Source of the DNA: CAWAHD01 sp963781785
GTDB lineage: Bacteria > Planctomycetota > Planctomycetia > Isosphaerales > Isosphaeraceae
Assembly (NCBI GenBank): GCA_963781785.1
Contig: CAWAHD010000002.1
Coordinates: forward strand, 4,526,001 to 4,590,000
Length of the DNA stretch: 64,000 nt
Direction: 5' to 3'
Below, piece by piece: positions 37,361-47,485 of the stretch. Under the pieces are notes generated by a model that was not told the DNA's origin, searched no databases, and worked only from the letters and a program-made list of their open reading frames with translations. Made by a program: the position numbers and the translations under genes. Numbering within the stretch: the stretch's first letter is position 1; each line of letters opens with the position of its first letter.

Positions 37361-37951
37361 GTGGCGGCGATCAAGGAATTGCTCATGGAGCCGACCTTGG
37401 CGGCGGGGCAAGGCGACCTGGGCGGGCTTCGGCTCGACTTGCTGCGCCGCGCAACCGAGATCTACTTGGATCTGGCCTATCCCTCGGGCACGATTCCCGA
37501 GGTTGTTCAGCGTCGCACGGTCTGGCGTGAGGGCTGCACCGCCGAGGTGCTCTTGACCGGGCCGCCGTTCGAGCGGGCTGGCAAGGGTCCCGGGCGCTCA
37601 TCGCCGATTTACGCGCTCAGGCTCGGGAATCACCGCTATCCGCACATGAAGCTCCAGGTTCAGACCTGGCCGAATGAAGCCGGCTTCATGCTATCGGTGA
37701 ATACTCACGACCAGGTGACCGGCCTCGATCTTGGTGCGGTCGATGCGCAGGTATTCCGCGACCTCCAGGCGGATAATCAGCGACTCAAGGAACGGATCGA
37801 GCAATCCTGGGACGACGCTCAGCTACCGACGTTTCTCCGCTACCTGCGCGACTATATCAAGAACCAGGCAGCCGATCCCCCTCCAGCCGGATTCGATCAG
37901 CAATCCGGTGCCAGCCCGCCGGGCGCCAGCGACTTGACGCCGCTTTCCTGA
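37361..37951 (+). CDS. Conserved-looking hypothetical protein
   Basis: 196 residues from GTG 37361, with GGGG 8 nt upstream. An in-frame TTG at 37277 would add 28 residues, but a promoter-like element lies inside that extension. Visible features: a helical N-terminus (AAIKELLMEPTLAAGQGDLGGLRLDLLRRATEIYLDLAYP, given by ends), a beta-rich middle (IYALRLGNHRYPHMKLQVQTWPNEAGFMLSVNTHD) and a helical end (FRDLQADNQRLKERIEQSWDDA). The strand pattern with a conserved-looking HMKLQVQTW suggests a small nucleotide- or metal-binding fold, but I do not recognise it. Cytoplasmic. Confidence 0.65.
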   Translation: MAAIKELLMEPTLAAGQGDLGGLRLDLLRRATEIYLDLAYPSGTIPEVVQRRTVWREGCTAEVLLTGPPFERAGKGPGRSSPIYALRLGNHRYPHMKLQVQTWPNEAGFMLSVNTHDQVTGLDLGAVDAQVFRDLQADNQRLKERIEQSWDDAQLPTFLRYLRDYIKNQAADPPPAGFDQQSGASPPGASDLTPLS

Positions 37952-38178
37952 GCCGGGGACATTGTCTTCAGTCCGCCGTGGATGAACCCCGCTCCCGGCC
38001 CGATCCGCTTCATCGAATCAAGCCGCCCGTGCCGTCCACTCGGGCGCAACGACGGCGGGTGACGTTCCTTGCAAGTGTCGTCTATATCGAGCGATAATGA
38101 GCTCCTGAGTCGAGCCAGTCGCGAAATCAGGGTGATTTGCGGTCCCTGGCTTGTCCGGACTGGAGCTTGGAGGTTGCC

Positions 38179-39995
38179 GTGGCGCGCTGTCTGGTGGTGC
38201 TGGCGATCGTTGCCAGGCTCGGAATTGCGCATGGCCAAGATCCCGGCGAGCCGGCGTCACCGCCTGCGGGCAGAGTGATCGAGGGGCGAGTCACCGACTT
38301 TCAAGGGCGCGCCGTCCGCGAGGGCAGGGTGATGTTCGCTCCGCAGACTCCGCCTTTGGGCTTCTCGGATGCGGGAACGGCAGCGATCGACGCCGACGGG
38401 CGTTACCGCATCGCGCTGGCAAGGTTTTCGACCGGTCAGCAAATGCTCCCAGCCACGGGTCAGTTGCGCTACCTCGTGCTCGTCGCCGGGTTTCGGAGCG
38501 GGGTTGGAGTGATCGACGCCGGGTCCGCGCCCGCCACGGTCGACGTCCAACTGACGCCGGAGGTGTGGACCACGAACGACATCCTCCTGGTTGATTGCGG
38601 AGACAAACCCGTCGCTGGCGCTGATCTGACGCTCGCGATGGGAGGCTCTGTCGTCTGGTCGCGGGAGACGTCCGACGTCAACGGGCGGTGCCGGATCAAA
38701 TCGGCACCCCGACAAGGCTTCTCGGTTTCGATCCAGCGCGACGGATTCCTACCAGTCACATTCGGATCAAGGGCGGCTGCCGACGATCCCACGAGCTATA
38801 CGGTCACGCTCTACGACGCGATCCACGGGCGGGTCGTGGACCCCTCCGGCAAGCCGTTGGCGGGGATCCAGATCGGCGGGATGATCTCGCGCGACTACGA
38901 CACGCCGCTCAAGAAAGGAAGCAATCGTCTCGTCATGGCTCCGCTGAGGGGGTATGAGAAGCCGGTGACCACGGACGCAGAGGGCCGCTTTATCGTGGCA
39001 CCAAGGATCATCCTGAACCGTCGGTCTGGCAAGTTCCGCGTCGTGCCGAGGCTCGCACTCTGTCTCGCTGACGAGGCGCTGCGCCAAGTTTACTTTCTGC
39101 GCTTCGATGAGGAACATCCGCGGCGGTCGTACGAGATCACCCTTCGGCCGGGTGCCGGGTGCGGATTCCGGTCGAGCACGCAGTGACCGTTCCATCGGGA
39201 TTGCTAACGACAGGGTGGTACCTGAGCGAACTCGGCGGCGCGAGCGGCTCCGATGAGGGCGGCCTCGTCATGTGTGACCTGGTGCAGCGAAACGGCCCGG
39301 GCCAAGCCGGCGATGATGGCGAATGGATCGAGGCGTGGTTGCCGGAGGGCAAATACCGAATCCGAATCACCTCGACCGATCCCGTGGCGCGGGTAAGGCG
39401 GGTCGAGGAAACCACGACCGACCTGGTCGTTCCGAGCGGCGAAGGTCCCTTACTTTTGCCGCCGATTCGGATGACCGCTCCGCCGTGGCGGCAGCTCATC
39501 GGCGAGCCTGCGCCGGAGATCGCCGCGAGAGACCTGGACACCAACGAACCGGTGAAACTTGCCGACTATCGTGGCAAGGTGGTCGTGCTCGACTTTTGGG
39601 GTTATTGGTGTGGCCCTTGCATCGGCGCGATGCCGGCGCTCGTCGAAGCGTACGATCATTACAAAGGCAAGCCGGTGGCGATCATCGCGCTGCACGACCA
39701 GTCGGTCCAATCGCGCGATGCGTACGAGCGAAAGCTCACGGAAATCAAGCGTCAAGCCTGGAATAACCGCGACCTGCCTTTCCAGTTGGCCGTGGACCGG
39801 CCCGACCCCGCGCTGGCGGCCGGCGAGTCGCAGATCGGACGAGGGATCACCTGCAAACGCTATGGGATCCACCTCTTCCCCACGACCTTGGTGATCGACC
39901 AGGAAGGGAAAGTTGCCGGAACGGTGAATGTCCGCGAGAAAGGCCGGCTGCGCGCGCTGATCGACGACCTGCTCAAAAAGTCGCCGCGGAGCTGA
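38179..39995 (+). CDS. Exported TlpA-like thioredoxin with N-terminal carboxypeptidase-regulatory-like domains (one frameshift)
   Basis: GTG 38179 follows GGAGGTTGCC and opens into a signal peptide (CLVVLAIVARLGIAHGQ). Residues about 30-330 are beta-sandwich repeats of the carboxypeptidase-regulatory type (VIEGRVTDFQGRAVREGRVMFAP; IHGRVVDPSGKPLAGIQIGG). The frame breaks near 39160; a shift joins YEITLRPG to RRVRIPVEHAVTVPSG and leads to a TlpA/ResA-like domain (GEPAPEIAARDLDTNEPVKLADYRGKVVVLDFWGYWCGPC, given by ends) with the redox CGPC and a YGIHLFPTTLVID cis-Pro loop. It is probably a periplasmic thiol-disulfide oxidoreductase tied to a ligand-binding beta region. Related domain mixes occur in the sigma-factor fusion at 10-12 kb. 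Confidence 0.8.
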
Positions 39996-40353
39996 GCACA
40001 ACGCGCCCACGGACGGTTGATGTTGCGGATCGAGTCCGGATGCAGGCTCTTCCGATCATCGTCGCGGCCGGTCGTCGCCACCCAGTTGGCGCCACTTGCC
40101 TGAGCCGGCCGACATTCCACCCCTGCTCGCAACCGTCGGCGCCCGTTCTATTGGTCCAAGATTTGCCGACTTTGCAATGGGTAAAAGCCGGGTCGGAACC
40201 GTGGTATACTCAGTTTCGGAGCCGATTCTCAACCCGCTCGGCATCAGGAAGAGCCGGTCCGGAGGGGAGGAAGCGCGGCTCTTCTTTCGGTGACCCCGGC
40301 CAGCTCGGACTGGCGCGGACAAGTGGCAGCGAATCGGCGAGGGGGGATGCATC
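39996..40353. other. 358-bp leader region before the first RND operon
   Basis: No gene is supported. It contains a TGGTATACT extended -10 (TATACT at 40205-40210) and, 40 nt further on, the hairpin described separately. It probably forms the promoter and 5' leader of the efflux operon starting at 40354. Confidence 0.4.
40249..40283 (+). promoter_or_regulatory. Stem-loop in the leader of the first RND operon
   Basis: AAGAGCCG (40249-40256) pairs perfectly with CGGCTCTT (40276-40283) around a 19-nt purine-rich loop (contains GGAGGGGAGGAAG), followed by CTTTC. It lies between the candidate -10 at 40205 and ATG 40354, so it could act as a leader attenuator or mRNA-stabilising hairpin. It lacks a T-tract, so intrinsic termination is doubtful. 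Confidence 0.35.
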
Positions 40354-43300
40354 ATGAATCCGACCAACTTCGCCATGAGGCGCCCGATCACGACCCTGAT
40401 GCTGGTCGTGGCCTTGATCAGCGGCGGCGCCCTTGCGTACTCCCGGATGCGAGTGGACATCTTCCCCGCGCTGAACGTCCCGAAGATCTACGTTTTCCTC
40501 GATTACATTGGCATGAGCCCCGACCAGATGGAGGGCTTCATCGTCAACGAGCTCGAGCTGTATTTCCAGTACGTGGACGGCATCGAGGATATCGATACAC
40601 GGAACATCCAGCAGGTGGCCTTGTGCGAGCTGTCGTTCTTCCCGGGCACCGACATGGGGCAGGCGATGGCCCAGGTCGTGGCGATGTCGGACCGGGCGAT
40701 GTCGTGGATGCCCAAGGGGACCCTGCCGCCAATGATCATGCGGATGGACTCCGGCAGCGTCCCGGTGGGCTATCTGGTGTTCGAGAGCGAAGTCACGTCG
40801 CTGGGGAAGATGGGAGACCTGGCGCAGAACGTGATCCGGCCGCTGGTGCAGAAGTACGTCCCCGGCACCGTCGCGATCTCGCCGTTCGGGCCCAACATGC
40901 GGTCCATCGTCATCAATGTCGACCCGCACAAGCTCCTGGATTACAACCTGACTCCGCAGCAGGTGATCGAGGCCCTCGCGGCCGGAAACGCCGTCATTCC
41001 CGCCGGGAACATCTACATCAACGACTCGATGCCGATGGTGGCCAACAATGCGACGGTGGTTGACATCCAGCAACTGGGGAACATCCCGCTGCGGATGGAG
41101 AGGAACGTCTACCTCCGCGACGTGGCGACCATCCAGGACTACGTCGACATCACGTATGGCTACGCGCTCGTGAACGGCAAGAATTCGGTGTATTTGCCGA
41201 TCATCAAGAAAGACACGGGATCGACCTTGACCGTGGTCGCCGACGTCCACAAGTCCATGCAGAAGTTCCGCGATGCCGTGCCCAAGGACGTCTCGATCAA
41301 CTTCGAGTTCGACGAGTCGCCCACGGTGGTGGCGGCGGTCGAGAGCGTGGCGACCGAGGGGCTGATCGGCGCGGGCTTGACGGGGCTCATGATCCTCTTG
41401 TTCCTCGGTGACCCGAGGAGCGTGATCGTCGTTGTGTCCAACATCCCGCTGGCGCTCCTGGGGTCGTTAGTCGGACTGTGGATTACCGGCAACACGATCA
41501 ACATCATGTCGCTGGGCGGCATGGCGCTGGCGATCGGCATCCTGGTCGACGAGGCGACGGTGACGATCGAGAACGTGCATGTGCAAATGGAGCACGCGCC
41601 GAACGTCGCCTCGGCGGTGCTGCGCGCGAGCAACGCCACGGCTGTACCGCGGCTGCTGGCGCTTCCTCTGCATCTTGTCGGTCTTCATACCGGCATTCAT
41701 CATGACCGACCCGCTGCGGTCGCTGTTCATGCCCCTGACCCTGGGGGTCGGGTTCGCGATGATCTCGTCGTACTTGCTCTCCAGCACGTTTGTGCCGATC
41801 TTGTGCGTGGCCCTGCTCAAGGAGCACGGGGAGCACGGCGAGAAGAAGCCCGGGCTGTTCGACCGGATGCTCAAGGTCTATGGTGGGGCGGTGCACTGGT
41901 TCGTCCGGCTGCGGTATCTGACCGTACCGATCTATCTCGGCCTGTGCGGCCTGGTCCTCTGGGTGCTGGGCATGCAGGTCGGCAAGGAGCTGTTTCCGCA
42001 GATCGACTCGGGCGAATTCGTACTTCGGTTCCGGCCGCCGCCCGGCTCGAACTTCGAGCTGACCAGGCAGATGGCGCTCAAGTGCCTCGAGGAGATCGAG
42101 CACGAGGCGAAGCCCCGAGAACATCCAGATCACGATGGGTTACGTCGGCCAGGTCGCCCCCAACTTCGGCATCGACAACATGGTCCTGTTCATGCGCGGG
42201 CCCGATGACGGCCAGTTGCGGGTCGCACTCACCGAGGACAGCGGGATCAAGCTGGACGAGTTCCGCGAGCGAATGCGGAGGGTCCTGCGCGAGCGGGTCG
42301 TCCCCTGGCTGGCCAATCGCCTGGAGCAAGGGGGACTGCCCAGGGAGAAGGCCCAGCAGCAAGCGAAGCTCTCGACCTTCGGCTTCGAGCCGGGCGATAT
42401 GGTGACCAAGGTCATGAGCTTCGGCTCGCTGACGCCGATCGCGGTCCGGATTGTCGGCACCGATCTGAAGCTGGTGCGGCAGCACGCGGAGAAGATCGCC
42501 GCCAACATGAGGCAGATCCCGTTTCTCCGCGACGTCGAGTTCGTGCAGGCGCTCGACTACCCGACCGTCGAGGTCACCATCGACCGCGAGAAGGCGGGGC
42601 TCTCCGGCGCCAAGGTCTCGGACGTGGCGCACGCCCTGGTCATGTCGACGGCGTCGACCCGTTTCGCCAATCTGAACTACTGGATCGACGTCAAGACGGG
42701 CTTCGACTATCTGGTCCAGCTCCAGGTGCCGCCGCTCCGGATCGAGAAGCCGGAAGAAGTCGAGACCTTGCCGGTGGAATCGGTGAATCCCCTCGTCAAC
42801 CTGATGATCCGCGACGTGGCGACGGTCCGGAGGGGAGTGCGGCCCGGCGAGATCGACCGCGACATGTCGCAGCGGTACCTGACCCTGACGGCAAACGTCG
42901 AGGGCGAGGACATGGGCCGGGCGTCGCGTACAGGTCGCCCGGGCGCTCGACGCCGCCGGGGAGCCGCCCCGCGGCGTGCGCGTGGACACCATGGGTCAGC
43001 TACCACCGATGCGCGAGATGTTCCAGTCGCTCGAGGATCGGGCTGGCCGTCGCCGTGTTCGTGATCTTCGTGCTCCTGACCGCCTACTTCCAGTCGCCGC
43101 GGCTGGCCTTGATCTCGATCGGAGCGGTGCCGGGTGTGCTCGCGGGCATCGCGGTTATCCTCTACTTCACCAATACATCGCTCAACATCGAGTCGTTCAT
43201 GGGCTCGATCATGTGCCTGGGCGTCTCGGTGTCGAACTCGGTGATGCTCGTGACGTTCATCGACGAGCACTGGAAGGCGGGTGCGCCCTCGACTGAAGCC

Positions 43301-43635
43301 GCCGTCAAGGGGGCGAGCGAGCGGCTGCGGCCGATCCTGATGACGGCTTGCGCGATGACCGTGGGCATGGTGCCGATGGCGCTGGCCCTGGAACGAGGGA
43401 GCCAGATGCAGGCTCCGCTCGGCCGCGCGGTGATCGGCGGGCTGGTCATGTCCACGTTCGCCACCTTGCTGGTCGTCCCGTCGATCTTCGCGGTCGTGAT
43501 CGGCAAGAAGGTGGCCGAGTCGCCGTCGATTCACCCGGCCGACCCCGATAGCCCGCATTTTAGCCCGAACGCCTTGGCCAATCACGGCTCGCCTGAAGAG
43601 CGTCCCCCGACCAACCACACCGAGAGTAACCTTGA
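40354..43635 (+). pseudogene. RND efflux pump, module A (at least four frameshifts)
   Basis: Inner-membrane pump of the AcrB/acriflavin-resistance superfamily; about 1,090 residues when repaired, roughly collinear with the intact paralogue at 53361-56696. ATG 40354 (MNPTNFAMRRPITTLMLVV). Visible parts: the first TM, porter domain, TM4 GILVDEATVTIENVHV (Asp399-Glu400), TM cluster CILSVFIPAFIMTDPLRS, second porter domain (FPQIDSGEFVLRFRPPPGSN) and TM10 GVSVSNSVMLVTF. The frame changes near 41660, 42113, 42925 and 43040; each piece continues the paralogue exactly, so no sequence is missing. The stop is inferred at 43633-43635; in the last frame reading runs straight into the next adaptor gene. 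Whether this is assembly error or real decay is open. Confidence 0.8.
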
Positions 43636-43687
43636 AAACGGCGGCCGCGAGTCGAGGGCCCGCACCTGCATTGCCCGGAGGTCCCTG

Positions 43688-45219
43688 ATGCGCCGGATTC
43701 TCGCACACACGTTTTCGGATCGCGCCGCTCCAGGCCGCCAGCTCGCGCTCTGGTTCATCGTCGCCCTGGCGGCGCCGGGCTGCCATCACGAGCCCGAGAT
43801 CGAGTTTCAAGTCGACACCAAGACCCCCGAGCGTGCAACTGATCCAGCCGCAGTCCCGCAAGATCGTCCGGGTCGTGGGCCAGCCTAGCTTCATCGAGAG
43901 CTACGAGCGCACCTCGATCTATCCCAAGCCGACCGCCTACATCCTGAAGTGGATCGTGGATATCGGCGACAAGGTGAAGAAAGTGGATGTGCTCGCCACC
44001 CTGTTCGCACCCGAGCTGGTCGAGGAGCTCGGGACGAAGAAGGCGGGGGTCGTGCTCGATCGCGAGCGGATCGCACTGGCCGAGGAGATGGTTGAGGTGG
44101 CCAGGGCCGACGTCAAGGCGGCCGAGGCGCGCTTGAAAGAGGCCGAGGCGATCCTGGACAAGTACGAGGCCGAGGTCGCCCGCTGGGACACGGAGGTCAA
44201 GCGGCTCACGGACCAGGTCTCCCGGGTCGTGATCAATGCCCTGGTTCTCTTCGAGTCGACCAATCAACTCAAGTCGAGCATCGCGGCCCGGGACAAGGCG
44301 AAGGCGACCATCAGGAGGGCAAGGGCGGAGCTGATCGCCGCCCGGGCCACGCTCGTGAAGGACGAGGTGGACGTCCGGGTCGCCGAAGCCGCCCTCAAGG
44401 TGGCCGAGAGCGAGGAGAAATATGCGAAGGCCTGGGTGGACTACCTCACGCTCACCGCCCCGTTCCCTGGCGTGATCACCGCCCGCAACGCCAACACCTT
44501 CGATTTCGTCCTGCCCACGACCGGCGACCCCACGGCCTTTTACCTCTCCCCAGACATCTCGCCCAGCGGCACCGCCGCGCCGATCTACGTGGTCGACCGG
44601 CTCGACATCGTCCGGATCTTTGTCGACATCCCGGAACGGGATGCCAACTTCGTCCACATCGGGACCAAGGCGACTGTGCTCGCCCGGGCGTTCCGCGACA
44701 AGGAGCTTCCGGCCACCGTCACGCGCGATCTCCTGGGCGCTGAACATGAAGAGCCGCACGCTCCGCGCCGAGATCGATCTGCACGAACCCCAGCAGCCAG
44801 CTATTGCCCGGGATGTACGCCTACGTCAAGGTAATCATCGAACGTCCGGACGTGCTGGCGCTGCCGCTTGGACGCACTCTTCTATGACGGCGACCAAGAC
44901 CTTCTGCTGGCTCTACGAAACCGGCAAGGCCGTGCGGACCGAAGTCGAGACGGGCGTCAGCGACGACAAATGGATCGAAGTCACCAATCGCCGGCGCCCG
45001 GTCGATCCGGAGGCGCCCCAGGATAAGCTAACCTGGACGCCGATCGACGGCACGGAACAGGTGATCGTCGGCGATCTGACAGGCCTCGCCGATGGCGCCC
45101 CGGTCGAGGCCGCGCCTCAAGCGGCGGCCATGGAGCCAAACACGCGGCTGTCGCCGGGCGATCCCCGGCTTTTGGAATCTTCGCGCCTGGCAAGGCGCTT
45201 CCTTGATGGGGGTGAGTGA
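43688..45219 (+). pseudogene. RND periplasmic adaptor (membrane fusion) lipoprotein 1, module A (about five frameshifts)
   Basis: ATG 43688 gives MRRILAHTFSD and a lipoprotein signal (FIVALAAPGC). After a surplus C in the run at 43826-43830 the next frame reads SVQLIQPQSRKIVRVVGQPSFIESYERTSIYPK and the lipoyl-like segment WIVDIGDKVKKVDVLATLFAPEL, then a long alpha-helical hairpin (AEARLKEAEAILDKYEAEVARWD) and the beta-barrel part (APFPGVITARNANTFDFVLP). Further breaks near 44730, 44788, 44868 and 44893 are needed to follow paralogous sequence through NPSSQLLPGMYAY and KTFCWLYETGKAVRTEVETGVSD. The TGA at 45217-45219 overlaps ATG 45219 of the next adaptor, so the two are translationally coupled. 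Confidence 0.75.
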
Positions 45220-46752
45220 TGCGCCGAGTCATCCCGTCGGCCGTTTCGGATCGTCCGGTGCACAGCCGCCGTCCGGTGTTCTGGATCCTCGTCGGCCTCC
45301 TCTATGCCCTTGCGGCACCGGGGTGCCACGAAGCGGCCAAAAGCCGCTATACGACCGTCGGTAAACCTCAAACCGTGCGGCTGGTCCAGCCGCAGGTCCG
45401 CGACATCGTCCGGGTCGTCGGCCAGCCCAGCTTCACCCAGAGCTACGAGCGCTCGAGTGTCTATCCGAAAATGAACGCTTACATCCTCAAGTGGATCGTC
45501 GACATCGGCGACAGGGTGAAGAAGGACGACGTGCTCGCCACCCTCTTCGTGCCCGAGCTGGTCGTGGACCACGGTACGAAGAAGGCGACGGTCGTGCTCG
45601 ACCGGGAGCGGATCGCGCTGGCCAATGCCGTGGTCGAGGTGGCCGCGGCCAACGTCGAGGCGGCCGAGGCGCGGCTCGAGGAGGCCCGCGCAGACCTCGC
45701 CAGCTACCGCGCCGAGGCCGAGCGGTGGGAGTCGGAGACCAAGCGGCTCGACAACGAGCTCAAGAGGGGCGTGGTCAATCCCCAGGATGTCCTCCAGACC
45801 ACCAATCGTTGGAAGGCGTGCGTCGCGATGCGGGACACGGCGGCGGCGACCGTCCAGAAGGCGGACGCCGAGCTGCTCTCACGGCGGGCCGCGCTATCCA
45901 AGGCCAAGGTCGACGTCAGGGTCGCCGAAGCCGACGCTGACCGTGGCCGAGAGCGAGGAAAAGAGACTCCAGGCCTGGGTGGACTACCTCGTACTGCCCG
46001 CACCGTTCGACGGCGTGATCGTGGCCCGCAACGCAAATACCTTCGATTTTGTCCTGCCCACCACGGGCGACCCTTCGGCCTACCACCACGCACCGTACCT
46101 CTCGCCGGGCGGCGCGGCCGCGCCGATCTACGTGGTTGACCGCATCGACATCGTTCGCGTCTTCGTCGACATCCCCGAGCGGGACTCCGATTACGTGCAC
46201 ATCGGCTCCAAGGCCACCGTGCTGGTCAAGGCGTACCGCGACAAGCCGATACCCTGCACCGTCACGCGCACCTCGTGGGCGCTGGACATCCAGAGCCGCA
46301 CGCTTCGCGCTGAGATCGACCTGCCCAACCCCGGCAGCCAGCTCTTGCCGGGGATGTACGCCTATGCCAAGGTGATGATCGAGCGGCCTGGCGTGCGTGC
46401 GCTGCCGGTGTCGGCGCTCATGCACCTCGGCGACAAGACCGTCTTGAAGGTCGGCGAAAAGACGTTCTGCTGGATCTACGAGGACGGCCACGCCAAACGG
46501 ATCGAGGTGGAGACGGGGATCAGCGACGGCGAGTGGATCGAGGTCACGAATCGCCGCGTTCCGAGGCCCGGCGCGGCATCCACCGGCAGTGAGCCCTGGA
46601 CGCCGATCAACGGCACGGAGCAGGTGATCCTGGGCGACCTGTCGATCCTCGCTGATGGCAGTCCCGTCGAGGTCGCCAAGGCTTCTGACGCCACGAAAGT
46701 CGCGATCAGCTCTTCGGGGCCATCCGCTGCAAAAGGGGAACCGCCAGGCTGA
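45219..46752 (+). CDS. RND periplasmic adaptor lipoprotein 2, module A (one frameshift)
   Basis: About 510 residues. ATG 45219 overlaps the previous stop. The signal ends in a lipobox (LYALAAPGC). Domain order as in HlyD/AcrA adaptors: lipoyl half (VVGQPSFTQSYERSSVYPK; WIVDIGDRVKKDDVLATLFVPEL), helical hairpin (EVAAANVEAAEARLEEARADLASYRAEAERWE), second lipoyl half (AWVDYLVLPAPFDGVIVARNANT), beta-barrel (RVFVDIPERDSDYVHIGSKATVLVKAYRDKPI) and membrane-proximal domain (LLPGMYAYAKVMIERPGVRALPVSAL). One surplus base near 45935 breaks the frame (VAEADLTVAES when repaired). It is paralogous to the other three adaptors here. It tethers the pump to an outer-membrane channel. Confidence 0.85.
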
Positions 46753-47244
46753 GCAACTCCTGGAGCCGATCAACGCGCTCGCCGAGTCGATCGAGCCGCT
46801 GATTGAGGTTTTTGATCTGTTGCTTCAGCTCGTCTGCCCCCGGGGCTGAGGTGGACTCGGGAATCGAGGATTTGGCCGGCACCTGGGCCGGGTCCGCGCT
46901 GGCTCGGCGCCCGGCTTGCTATTCGAGCCCGATTTCGTGCTTGATCCCGCTGCGGCCTTGGACTCGGACGAGGAGGGCTCGTCGGGCTTGGCCCCGACGA
47001 AGTACGAATAGCCCATCGCGCCGATCACGCCGCAGATCAAGGCGACCGCGGCCGTCATCAGGAGGATTGTCATGGTCGCGGGCCGCTGTGACTGCGCCTG
47101 GCGCCGCTCTTGCCGGCCGTGATCCTCGTTCGGTCTTACGACTCGATCGGCGCTGTCCCGCTGTCCATCCTGATGATCGTCTTGCCTCCGGCTTCGATCC
47201 TGGTCGCGATCCTTCAGCTCGCTGTGGTCTTGCGCTGTCGTCAT
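46706..47244 (-). CDS. Small membrane protein with C-terminal coiled coil (one frameshift)
   Basis: ATG 47244 follows GAGGAGACCGAA, a strong ribosome-binding site. About 55 very polar residues (RDQDRSRRQDDHQDGQRD) precede one TM helix (TMTILLMTAAVALICGVIGAMGYSYFV) and a Ser/Lys/Pro linker. The frame is lost near 46890; shifting one base gives GADELKQQIKNLNQRLDRL and ERVDRLQELLSLAVPLLQRM, an obvious coiled coil, ending in a TGA at 46706. The last 47 bp overlap the convergent adaptor gene. Family not recognised; the position suggests a link to the efflux system but this is only context. Confidence 0.6.
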
Positions 47245-47485
47245 TTCGGTCTCCTCGATCGCCGCGACGAAGTCCGGGCTATGCGGACACCCTAATCATC
47301 ATAGCGAATCGAAGGCCCAATAGTGAATCGCCAACGGTCCTGCCGAAGGGCACTGGGTCCGGCGGCGATCCGGACCACACGGCCGCGGTCGAGTCCACGG
47401 TCCCATCCCTGCAGCCATGCTCGTCGGCCACCTTGCTCGAATCCGCCGGCAACCTAAGGGGGTCGGCAGAGACGCGGCTGGCAGT

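Noticed and set aside
40214..40230. Copy of the OMF regulatory motif before the first pump (AGCCGATTCTC)
   Set aside because: Only the 7-bp AGCCGAT core is shared, the distance to the start is 127 nt, and the second pump has no equivalent.
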